DNA of 64,000 nucleotides from Corinectria fuckeliana (Eukaryota; Ascomycota; Sordariomycetes; Hypocreales; Nectriaceae), in contig WPDH01000017.1 of NCBI GenBank assembly GCA_019137255.1, forward strand, positions 1 to 64,000, in the 5' to 3' direction. Positions 11,119 to 21,023 of this stretch are shown here, one piece after another. How positions within the stretch are numbered: position 1 is the first letter of the stretch; each line of letters starts with the position of its first letter. The notes under the pieces were generated by a model that saw only the letters and a program-made list of their open reading frames with translations, was not told where the DNA came from and did no database searches. The position numbers were made by a program, and so were the translations under genes.

Positions 11119-12965
11119 CTACCAAGTGTCAAAATTTCCAAAACCAGCCCCCTTGATCTTCTTGCGTGCTGGTTCCTCCCATGTATCAACGTCGTTTAAA
11201 TCCGCCTCGTTCGTTGTTGAAGTGTTCCGGGACGCTGTAGCCTTGAGGTACTTTCCGACGCTCTCCCTGGAGTCGACAGGCTCAATTGTGCCATCGTTGC
11301 GTATCCGCTTACCGGTCCAGGTTGTCTTGTCGTCTTCGGTACCGCCACGACGCTGAACCTCCTCTTTCTCTAAGGCGTGCTTCTCCTGTTCCCTCCTTTG
11401 GGTCTGGAATTCCTTGAATGGGTCAACGAAGACGACAACGTCCTTGATGACGATCTTGTTTAGGGGCCGGTTGGAGCCGTCAGTAGGGACGTCCTCCATC
11501 TTTGAAAGGACGTCGAGCCCCGAGGTCACGTGGCCGAAGATAGTGTGCTTGCGGTCGAGGTGAGGAACGGGTTTGTACGCGATGAAGAATTGGCTGGAAT
11601 TAGTGTTCTTGCCCTTGTTGGCCATGGAGACTGCGGAGAGTTAGTCTCGACGCGCTGGAGAACCGCAAATGGGGTTCACTTACCAGTGCCACGAGCGTTA
11701 TGCGTCAAGGGCCCTTCGAATTCATCATCAAAGTATTTGCCCCAAATGCTCGCGCCGCCTCGGCCTGTTCCAGAGGGATCGCCACCCTGGATCATGAAGT
11801 TGGGGATGTTTCGGTGAAAGGCTACACCCTTATAGTAGCCTTTCTGTGCAAGTTTGATGAAGTTCCATACCGCTCTAGGCGCCGTCTCGGTCTGCAATTC
11901 GATAGTCAGGTCGCCCAAATTGGTCTCCAGCCTGGCGTAGCCCTTGGCCTTGACGCGCTTGGGCTTGAGCATGTACTGTTCGTCCGTCAGGAGGGCCCTT
12001 TCGCCGCTCGTCTCGGGCGTCAGTCCCGTGCTGGTGAAACTCGCGGCAGCTTTGCCTGTAGTGTATGCGGCCGAGTTGGATGCTAACTTCTTGTCATTAA
12101 TCATAGACTGCCGAATCACAGGCGCGGCGGCTGGCTTCGCGAGGGCGGTAGAGCTGCGGTTGACGTCGCCACCCTGCTCTCGCGCCTTGCGCGCCTTCTC
12201 CACGGCAGCCTTTGCACGCAAGACCTTGCTGCCGATGCTCCCCAGAGCGCCTGTGTTGATATTGCCTGCCTGCCGCTCCTCCTCTTGCTCCTTAGTCAGC
12301 TGGGCGTCGTGACCATCCTTGAGGTACTTGAACTGCTCAAGGTTTCGGCTCGCGGCGTTCTGGGGGTCCTGAAGGGTGATGATATCTGCTCGCGTAAACT
12401 CCTCGTCGTCCATCAGGTCGCGCCACATCTTAGGTTTGATGTTCATGCGCTCAACCGTGTCCCAGGCGAAAACGTTGGCGTATGTGCCATGGCGGATGGC
12501 GACGATGTGGGTGTTGTCGGTGAACACCTTGTAGGTAACGGGGTCTATCAGATCACCCTTTCCATCGCTCAAGCCGGCGCCGAGGGAGTCGGACTCGGAA
12601 TTCCGGGCGAAGTTGAGGCGGATCAGATCCTTCTTCTGCAGGGGCTCGCCGTCGACGGGGTTCTGGTTGGGGTGCTTCTCGAGCCAGGCGCCAATGACCT
12701 CGACATCGAAGATGGTGCCGTCTGGTGTGCACACAGGGTTCTTGAAGGGCTGGAGGCTAGCGGCACAGAAGTTGAAGGGGAGGCGGCGAAAGGATGCGTG
12801 CTGGCCGCGAGAGGAAGCGCCGGCGCCGACGCTGGCAGAGTAGGCATCGGAGGACGACCACTCGGAGTGTGTGATCTGCGGGTATGCGAGAGGTGGTTAG
12901 AGGTCAATTGACAGTGTGTGGTATGGATGGTAGCTTACGTATAGCTTGTCGGTTCCCTTGCCCAT
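11119..12965 (-). CDS. cyp8: U-box cyclophilin, peptidyl-prolyl isomerase-like 2 (CYP60/Cyp8 type)
   Basis: This is a 576-aa protein from three exons (12965-12939, 12875-11684, 11630-11119). It starts MGKGTDKLY, as in the PPIL2 family. A U-box lies at about residues 40-110, with CTPDGTIFDVEVIGAWLEKHPNQNPVDGEPL. A charged linker follows and a cyclophilin domain covers about 320-475. Active-site residues seen are the FHR arginine, NFMIQGGDPSGTGRGG, and SSQFFI. The tryptophan found in most active cyclophilins is histidine here (PHLDRKHTIFG). The family has E3 ubiquitin-ligase potential and associates with the spliceosome in the nucleus. The tail is Lys/Arg-rich (ARKKIKGAGFGNFDTW), consistent with a nuclear protein. 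The gene is convergent with the Zn2Cys6 gene and divergent from the seven-helix gene at 13687. Confidence 0.93.
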
Positions 12966-13686
12966 GGTTGTGCGAGAGAGTTGGAGAGGAATGAGTCGTG
13001 AGTGTAAGGTGTCGCAACTCTGAAGACGGCAAGACGGATGGTGTTGATGGGGTTTGTTAGCACACTGATGCGCCGTCCAAAATTTGGGGGAGCCTCAACT
13101 GCGGCTTATCGCTTATCGGACGTGTTTCCGGCGATCATCTAGCGGATGACGGGACGCTGAAGGCCTCCGGTAGGGGCGCGAGCTACGGCGGGTGATAGGT
13201 CCACACTCGTACCTTCCCAGGTGGACTGTCCTCCCTTGGGGGTCATTCCCACTCTCCTTCCTGGTCGAGACGTGCGGCGTGCTGACCTGGCTTCACGGGC
13301 AACCAATTACGTATACGTAGCGCAGGTACCACCAACCTCGCAGTCGCAGCCGCAGCCCATCTCCATCTCCATCTCCATCACAGTCATAGCTTCCTTCTTA
13401 CATCTTGAAGCAAGCCACAGTCCGCCTCTATCTTGTCTCTCCTCTTTTCACACTTGCGCGCACTCATTCGCCGCGCGCAATCTCTCTTCTTTTCTCGAGT
13501 AGACTCTATCTTCAGACTCGTCATGCTCGCCTAGAACTTCCTGCGACGCCGCACCAGAATTCAACCTCGAACCTCCAGCCGAACCTCCCGCCGAACCCGG
13601 TCGACCCGTTCTCGTTCCTCGCTGTCCCTGGCTCCCCCGCTTACCGCCCGAACCTTCCGCAACACTACCGCAGCTCGCTGTCAAAT
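12966..13686. promoter_or_regulatory. Divergent intergenic region between the cyclophilin and GOST genes
   Basis: This 721-bp spacer must contain both promoters. It holds a 12-bp perfect palindrome at 13308-13319 (TACGTATACGTA), an adjacent GCAGGTACC, and a (CTCCAT)n run near 13360. A CT-rich leader precedes the plus-strand start. No separate gene is seen. Confidence 0.5.
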
Positions 13687-15649
13687 ATGAGGTTCCTCCG
13701 GGGACTCCTCATGTTGGGCTGGTCCGCCTGGACTGCCCAGGCTATGGAAGTTGGTTTGGTATGCACCTTACGACTCCTCCCTCCACACGCCTGCCGGAAT
13801 CATAGCATGCTAATCATGCTCGACTATAGGACAACAAAGACGGCAACCAAGAAATTTGCACCGGTCAGTTCATCAGACCGTCCTTGCGCGAACCTCGAGG
13901 CCTAACAGACAACAGGCATGTACAGCCGAAGCACCTGGGGAGGCCCTGTCGACCCCTTCATCCAGGTCAAGTTCCTCAACACCACAAATCCCAAGGGCAA
14001 AGACCCTATTGCCAGTCTGATCATTTTCGAATGGAGGGATAGAAACTTGGTTGGCATTCCCGATCCCGATCTACACGCCAACGTAAGTGTCTCCCATACC
14101 AGCAGCTAATTGAACCCTCCACTGACCTCCGACGCGCATCCAGCGATTCGCCATATGCAACGACAACTATGTCAAGGCAGGCAACTGCAACAAGACTGAC
14201 ATTGGCAAATTCGTCCTGGCATCCGATGCCTCTGAGAAGTCCAAGAATCTCATTGCTACAAAGGCTGTCCACTTGAACAACCCGGGATCGATCAAATACT
14301 CAATCAAGAAGACGGGATACTACTGCGTTGTGACCGACGTTTACAACACTGACTCGTATGCTGCTGTTGCCGAATTCCGCAATGCCTATGGCGAGCTCCA
14401 GGCCACTCAGATTCCCAAGCTGCCCTTCTACGGTGGCATCACCATCCTATATGGCCTGGTAGCTGTTTACTGGGGTTTCCTCTACTACCAGCATCGACGC
14501 GATATCTGTGAGCGCCCTTCCCCCCCTCTTATCAAGTTGTCCTGCTGCGTTACTAACCTTCCCCTAGTGGCTGTCCAGAACTATATCACAGCTATTTTGG
14601 TCTTCTTGGTGGTCGAGATGCTCCTCACTTGGGGTTTCTATGGTATGCCCCCTCCATCTGCCTTGTCAATGATTATCTGTTAACATTGGCAAAGAATACC
14701 AGAACCGTAACGGATCAAATATTGGATCCAAGGTTTTTCTCACCGTGGTGGGAATCCTCAACGCAGCTAGAAACTCCTTCTCCTTCTTCCTGCTGCTCAT
14801 TGTCTGCATGGGCTATGGTGTGGTCAAGCCTACTTTGGGACGGGCTATGATCTGGGTGCGATGGCTTGCCGCCGCCCACTTCCTCTTCGGGCTTGTATAT
14901 TCTGTCACCAGTCTTACTATTACCCCTGAGACTGCTGGTAAGCTGTCAACTTGGCGCCTGGGATATCTTTTCGGCCTGCTAACAAACTTTTAGGTCCCTT
15001 TGTTCTCCTCATTGTGTTACCCCTTGCCGGTACCTTGACTGCCTTTTACGTATGGACCTTGAACTCGCTCAACCTCACCCTTAAGGATCTCAAGGAACGA
15101 AAGCAGCACGTCAAGGAAGCCATGTATAAGAAACTGTGGTGGTCCATCCTTATCAGCATTCTGGTCATTTTCGCCTTCTTCTTCTTCAACAGCTTTACCT
15201 TTGCGTCGGCCAACGACCCCGACTTCGTCCCCTTCCACTGGAAGACGAGGTGGTTCATTCTCGATGGTTGGCTCAACTTGGTCTACTTTGCCGACGTCGC
15301 TTGGATTGCCTATATTTGGCGCCCCACTGCCAATAATCGTCGCTTTGCTATGAGTGACGAGGTTGCCCAAGACGACGATGGCAACTTTGAGATTGGCGAC
15401 ATCGGAATGCCTGGCGAGGACTCTGATGATGAGGAGGCTCAGGTGGGCAAGCGGAACGACGAGCCCCAACCCTTCAACGGGGTCTCGGTCGCTGGGACAT
15501 CCCAAGCTGGCGGCCAGCAGAGGCCAAATCGGCCTCTTCCTCGGGAGTCGCTAGACGGCGAGACTATTTTCGCCATCGGCGAGGATGGCGATAAGTTCTC
15601 AGATGGCAGTGACGACGATGAAGACGCGAAGCTTGTACACAGGAAATAA
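13687..15649 (+). CDS. GOST-type seven-transmembrane protein (PTM1/GPR107-like)
   Basis: This is a 536-aa membrane protein from seven exons: 13687-13758, 13830-13863, 13916-14082, 14144-14507, 14568-14642, 14695-14937 and 14994-15649. The signal peptide (MRFLRGLLMLGWSAWTAQA) is followed by a lumenal domain with cysteines (EICTGMYSRSTWGG, CNDNYVKAGNCNK). Seven hydrophobic segments follow, beginning at FYGGITILYGLVAVYWGFLYY and ending at WLNLVYFADVAWIAYIW. Motifs such as NYITAILVFLVVEMLLTWGFYEYQN and LNAARNSFSFFLLLIVCMGYGVVKPTLG are typical of the Lung_7-TM_R/GOST family. These proteins reside in Golgi and endosomal membranes and are proposed trafficking chaperones. The cytosolic tail is acidic (DSDDEEAQ, DGSDDDEDAK). 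All introns are 50-72 nt and flanking exons join in frame. Confidence 0.92.
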
Positions 15650-15969
15650 AACGGTGGAAGCGTTTCTCAGACGAGGGCGTGCTAGTTGACCTGCGAAACT
15701 TCAACTCTTTTGTATAGTCACGGGTTTCATATAGCATTGATGAATGGATTAGGAATTTTATGTTGTGTTATAACATTGGGTCCCTAAGAGGAGGGTTGAC
15801 GTGCGCCAAATGATGGGGACAGGAATCAACTACTAGTACCTAGGCTAGGCAGCTAGGCAGGTCGGTACCCAAGTACAGGGCCACAGACGACTCGGGGTGG
15901 TAAATGTTCAATCTCTCAAAGTTAAATGGTGTTACATTCTTCCCGGTTCTTTTGTCTCCTAACACGAGA
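15650..15969. other. Convergent 3' spacer
   Basis: This spacer is shared by the 3' ends of the GOST and NDUFAF7-like genes. It contains a CTAGGCTAGGCAGCTAGGCAGG stretch near 15840. No gene is seen. Confidence 0.5.
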
Positions 15970-17673
15970 TCAGGCGTTGACATCCCCGCCGAACCCGACA
16001 GGTCGACGGCGGCCCCCGTTCTCAGGCAAGATAGCCAGGGCTTTGTACACTTTGCCCATGCCGCCAGGGCCCTTGTCAACGAGGCGTTTCCAGGCCTGGT
16101 CAATGTTTTCGGCGGTGGCCTTGTCGACCCCGGGTGCCTTGGTGAGCATCTCGGCGCGCTCGCGGATGCCCATCAGCTCTAAGAAGTCGGCCTGGGGCAC
16201 GGGACCGTGGACCTCGACGCCGCTGCTAGCCAGCGTGGCCACCTCGGCGATGGCTGTGAAGTCGACGTCGACGCTCAGGTCAACCAGGCCTGGGGCGGAG
16301 AAGGGGTTCACGCGCTTGTGCTGGCGGATACCCCTGAGGGAGTTGATAGGAACTGTGTCGGACGTGCCGTAGTCGAGGATGAGGGCGGCACCGCTGGCAG
16401 CAGGCTTGGGGTTCTGGGGCGAGCCGCCGATACGGGTTGCGAAGTCAGTGACAAAGGTTGAGGCGTCTGGACAGACCTCGATCAGCGAGTTGGGTGTCTG
16501 CTTGAGCTTGCGGTAGCGAGGCGAGGTCTCGGGCACGAAGCGCGAGTGCCGCGTGGTGCCGGAGGAGAGGACCAGCTGGAACTCCGGCGGGGCCTCGTGC
16601 TGCTCGGATTTGGGAGTTCCCAGGTCGGCGTGGGTGACGCCAGGAGGTGTCGGGGAGACCATCATCTCTCGCCACTCCGTGGTCGGCTTCCCGCCTTGGG
16701 GTGCCGGAGGCGTCTTGGCAGCGGCCGGGGAGCTGGGAGGAGGCGGCGGCGGAGGATCAACCACGGCGGATTGGAAGCTGTGGATGGGGAGAGCATCGAA
16801 GAACTCGTGAGCCACGATGAAAGGCATCTTGTGAGGCTCTACTCCGGGGCTGGTCAGCATGCATACGGCAATGCGAGATGAGCAGGGTGCACAAACCGAT
16901 GGGGATGGATTTGATGGTGTCGGTCCAGACAATTGGCCGGCTGTCGTGCTTGCTGGGACTGTGGGAGCCGACTTTGGACTCTGTCGAAGGGGCATCTGGG
17001 TCGCAGAGGAGCTTCTTCTGGGCATCCCTGAGCTCGCGACTGGCCTCGACCATGTAGACAGCGTCTATGCTGTCGGCCATGGCAGGGAACCTCTGGATAG
17101 TCTACCAAGCAGCGTCAGCGGATGATACCGCGGCCAAAGGAGCACAGGATGCCATCGAGGCGTACCCGGAGCATGTCGTCCATGAGGGTGCCGCGACCAG
17201 GTCCAACCTCGATGAGCTGGACGCTGTCCTTGGGGCGCCCCTGGCTGATCCATTCAGCGATGAACCAGATGCCAACCAGCTCACCAAAGACCTGGGAGAT
17301 CTCGGGGGACGTGACGAAGTCGCCCTTGACGCCGAACTGGTCTCGTCCGTCGGCGATGGCTCCCGTGTAGTAGCCGCCAAGGTCGCCGGTCAAGCACATG
17401 CGCATGTAGCTAGCTAGTGGGACGGGTCCCGTGGTCTGAGAAGTGAAGGAAGTAAGTTTAGCCCTGGGCATCAACTCATAGTGGCTGTCTTACCGAGATG
17501 GCCTCGAAAAGCTGCTTGGCTAGAGGTGTCGACCAGGTCCTCTCAGCCCGACGACGATGGGTGGTGGAGGAGAAGCTCCTGGCCGTCACACATGAGGCGA
17601 AGAGACCGGACCGATGAGCCCAGCGGCCACTAGCCAGGCCCAGAATTGAGCGCGGAGCGAGAGGCCTCATCAT
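15970..17673 (-). CDS. Mitochondrial protein arginine methyltransferase NDUFAF7-like (complex I assembly)
   Basis: This is a 507-aa protein of the MidA/NDUFAF7 (DUF185) SAM-dependent methyltransferase family. Human NDUFAF7 methylates an arginine of NDUFS2 early in complex I assembly. Exons are 17673-17494, 17435-17166, 17101-16897 and 16838-15970. The N-terminus (MMRPLAPRSILGLASGRW, then ARSFSSTTHRRR) is a plausible mitochondrial presequence. An in-frame ATG at 17715 would add 14 polar residues and is less likely. Family motifs seen are GDLGGYYTG, GDFVTSPEISQVFGELVGIW, the SAM loop IEVGPGRGTLMDDMLR, the MVEAS segment, and FIVAHEFFDALPIHSFQ. A proline run with an adjacent low-complexity insert (about 260-290) is an expansion relative to the human protein. 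The third intron has two frame-preserving splice solutions; I prefer the 58-nt one (16839-16896) because its branch site lies 14 nt before the acceptor. Confidence 0.92.
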
Positions 17674-18121
17674 GGCAGATGAACTGGCGCACGCCCACTC
17701 GGTATTATGAGGCAATTGGCATCAAAATAGGTACCTAGGATGGCACTCTCACACTCATACTCACACTCACACGTGAAAGGTCCTGCCTGAGCTCCAATGG
17801 CGATTTTCCGTGACCGAGCGCTGGAGCTTTGATAAGATAAGAAACTCCGGGGAATTCGTAGTGTCACTTTCAGACTAATAAGCTACAGGGCGTCGATGCC
17901 GCTAACCAACCCCACCGTTCCAAGGCTGTCACTCGGAAAGATCCTAGCCTCGCTCGCGACCGTCAACATCCAACGCCAACTGCGACTCCGATCCACGCAA
18001 ATCCCTTGCGCCGCCAACGCTAAAGGAAAATCGTATAAAAGGGATCGCGCACAAGGACCTGGGGCTTTCCCATCCCCTCATCTTGCCATACTTCGCCCCC
18101 CCCATCCCTTCGGCGCCCACC
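17674..18121. promoter_or_regulatory. Divergent promoter region between NDUFAF7-like and CDK11-like genes
   Basis: This 448-bp spacer between two divergent starts contains a (CTCACA)n-like run near 17745-17770, an AAAATAGGTACCTAGG motif at about 17726, and a TATAAAAGGG element near 18033 that fits a TATA box for the plus-strand gene. No separate gene is seen. Confidence 0.55.
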
Positions 18122-19609
18122 ATGTCCAGCAAGTCCCGGTGGGCAGACACCGAAGAAGACGCCCGCCTAGACGCCCAGCTCAAGCGCGAGAAAGAAGAAA
18201 AGCGACTGAAAAAGGCTGAGAAGGCCCGTAGGCTCGAGGCCGAAAAGCAAGCCCAGGCAGCACAAGCACAAGCACAAGCAGAAGCACAACAGACCCAAGC
18301 CAACTCCCTCGACGTCGACGACCACGGCCGACCCTCGAAGCGACGCAGACTCACGCCCGAACCCGGCGCGACCGCGGACAAAACCGACGCCCCGCCCGCG
18401 AAGCTGCTGAGGTTCCAGGGCGGTGGCTGGCGCAAGTGCAGGAGCGTCGAGAACTACGACAAGCTCAACGACATCGAGGAGGGCACGTACGGGTGGGTGG
18501 CGCGCGCCACGGAGAGGGCCACAGGCCGCGTCGTAGCCTTGAAGCGGTTGAAGCTGGATCCCGCCGACCGCGGCGGGTTGCCTGTTACCGGGCTCCGCGA
18601 GATCCAGATCCTCAGGGACTGCAAGCACCGCAATATCGTGAGCCTGGAGGAGATTGTTGTCGGAGACGACATTTCGCGACCGGATAAGTGAGTCGCACTC
18701 GGATCCTCTGCCCCCACCTCCCCTTCACCCACCTGGTAGCTAACAAGGCTTTGCCGCAGCTCGTTATTCCTGGTACTCGAATTCGTAGAACACGATCTCA
18801 AAAGCATCCTCGAGGACATGCCCGAGCCCTTCCTCTCCTCCGAGGTCAAGCGGCTTCTCCTCCAGCTGACCTCGGGCATCGCCTACCTCCACGACAACTG
18901 GATCCTCCACCGCGACCTCAAGACGTCCAACCTCCTCCTCAACAACCGCGGCCAGCTCAAGATCGCCGACTTCGGCATGGCCCGGTACGTCGGCGACCCG
19001 CCGCCCAAGCTGACCCAGCTCGTCGTCACCCTGTGGTACCGCGGCCCGGAGCTGCTCCTCGGCGCAAAGGCCTACGACGCCGCCGTCGACATGTGGAGCG
19101 TCGGCTGCATCTTCGGCGAACTGCTCACCCGCGAGCCCCTCCTGCAGGGCAAGAACGAGGTCGACCAGATCGCAAAGGTCTTCGAGCTCTGCGGCGTCCC
19201 CTCCGACGACTCGTGGCCCGGCTTCCGGCGGCTGCCTAACGCCCGCTCCCTGCGCCTCCCCAAGACGGCCGCCTCCGTAGGCCCCGTCGTCCGCGCCCGC
19301 TTCCCCAACCTGACGGCCGCCGGCGCCGGTCTCCTAACCGACCTGCTCGCCCTGGATCCGGCCCGCCGCCCCACGGCCCGGGAGATGCTCCAGCATGAGT
19401 ACTTTCACCAGGATCCCAAGCCCAAGCCCGAGAGCATGTTCCCGACGTTCCCTAGCAAAGCCGGCCAGGAGCGCCGGCGTCGTCACGAACCCCACGCTCC
19501 CGCCCGAGGAGGCCAAGCGGCCTCGCTCGGAGACGCAGACCTGAGCAGCATCTTCCAGGGCCGGGACAAGGAAGAGAGGGGGGCAGGGTTCAGCCTGCGC
19601 ATGGCATAA
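18122..19609 (+). CDS. CDK11 (PITSLRE)-type cyclin-dependent kinase, Ppk23-like
   Basis: This is a 471-aa serine/threonine kinase from exons 18122-18687 and 18760-19609. A charged coiled-coil-like N-terminus (Lys/Glu then Ala/Gln-rich, 1-70) and a basic segment precede the kinase domain. Motifs: glycine loop about 118-126 (EEGTYGWV), Lys141 (ALKRLKL), PVTGLREI at 154 in place of the PITSLRE/PSTAIRE helix, HRDLKTSN at 239-246, DFG at 259-261, and an activation-loop Thr before QLVVTLWYR. The usual APE is GPE here. The tail ends GAGFSLRMA, conserved in fungal members as I remember them. In S. pombe the CDK11 homologue works with an L-type cyclin and affects Mediator assembly; animal CDK11 acts in transcription and splicing. 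The ATG at 18122 has a CACC context. Confidence 0.92.
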
Positions 19610-20079
19610 GACGAGAGGTTCATCGGCATCTACGAAAATATACCCCACCACTAGACTTTGACTTGATTGCAGATTGCATGCAGACCGACCTTTCAATAGG
19701 GTGATGGACACGGAGTTGGTCGATTGCATCGTTGAGGAAGACGCGTTGCACGGTTCAGGATAGGGGCTCGCATGAACCTCCTACAGCGACGACATTAAGA
19801 TGTATATAGAATCATTACATGATTGTACTTTCTGACGACCAGATCGTGAGCCATCCAACTGGAGTGTTTTCCCATACCCTTGCGGAACCATCCCGTAACG
19901 TCTCCTTCTCCAACGCCCCCAGGGTGAGTATTTGCAAAATTTGTCCTGGCAAAACCAAAATAGTTACTCAACATAGAAATTACCCCATCGATGCTTGCCT
20001 ACCCAAAAAAATGAACCAAGTCCCAAGTTATAAAAGATAAAAATCACTGTGAACTCCCAAGCAAGTGCAGGACAAACGC
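19610..20079. other. Convergent 3' spacer
   Basis: This region lies between the CDK11-like stop and the stop of the DUF7137-like gene. No gene is supported. Confidence 0.5.
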
Positions 20080-21023
20080 TCAGTGCAAGCCGAGGCCGGT
20101 GACAAACCAGGTGAAGGAGGCGATGGTCACGATGCTCATCGCCAGGGCAAAGCTAACGGCTTGGTGATCGAATTTAGGAGGAGCAGCGTTGCAGCCGACG
20201 CATTCCCACTCGGACAGAGGAGTGTAAGGCTTGCCGGTGTAGAGACCAAACTCGAGGCCGCTGAAGACACCGAGATATCCAGGGTCAGCGGTGTCGGTGA
20301 TGTCGGCATCGGAATCCTTGATTATGAGGGTGTACAGCTCAACCAACAGGGGCGAGTTGACGTCAGTGGCATCTTGCTTGGTGTCCCAGGTATAGTCGAC
20401 CTTGGTCTTAAATGTCATGTTGGAGGTGAGAGTCCATGTCTCGGAGGCACTGGAGCAACTGACGAGGACGTCAATGGCAGAGGGGGTGCCCTGGAGCGAG
20501 GTGTAGTTCCAGCCGAAGGTGATGTAGTCGCCAATCTTGTAGAGGGGGGTAGGCTGGGCGGTGGTGACGGGAGTCATGATGGTGACACCGCCAGCGGGAT
20601 CATCGGCGGCGAAGGTGGTGTGAGTCTCCTTGCTCTCCGACTTGTTCTTCTTGCCGGTGGCCGTCGATTTGCCCTTCTTCTTGCCAGTGGCAGTGCCGGT
20701 CTCGGTCTCACTGGCTGTGTCCGTCTCGACCTTGGCAGTATTGAGGTTTTTCGTCGTGACAGCCTTGCCCTCATCAGTGGCCTTGGCAGTCTCCTTGGTG
20801 TTGTCTGCCGTGGCAGTCTCGGTGGCTTTGGCTACAACCCGGGTCAGTTGGAGAAATGGCACGTGTAGAATGGGGAGTTCGTCTACATACTGTCAGATGA
20901 ATCGTCAGCTCGACGGACGACGATGGTATCAAGTTCAGGCATCCATCCAGGCCATGCTGCCGTCAGTGGCGTGAGGGAGGACAGGCACACAGCCAACTGC
21001 AGGAGAGTTCCGGTAGGACGCAT
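20080..21023 (-). CDS. Secreted/membrane-anchored DUF7137-like fungal protein
   Basis: This 294-aa protein has exons 21023-20891 and 20831-20080. The signal peptide (MRPTGTLLQLAVCLSSLTPLTAA) is followed by WPGWMPELDTIVVRRADD. A long Thr/Ala/Lys-rich low-complexity region follows (about 50-125) with repeats of ATGKKKGK type. A conserved globular C-terminal part contains GGVTIMTPVTTAQPTPLYKIGD and ITFGWNYTSLQGTPSAIDVLVSC, ending in ECVGCNAAPPKFDH. The last 28 residues are hydrophobic (AVSFALAMSIVTIASFTWFVTG), either a tail anchor or a GPI signal. I recall this architecture as the ascomycete DUF7137 family; no biochemical role is established to my knowledge. The 59-nt intron carries a CTGAC branch site 14 nt before the acceptor, supporting the first exon. 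Confidence 0.8.

Noticed and set aside
20065..20868. 267-codon plus-strand open frame
   Set aside because: It lies exactly antisense to the DUF7137-like coding exon, which has a signal peptide, intron and hydrophobic tail; the plus-strand frame is a compositional shadow.
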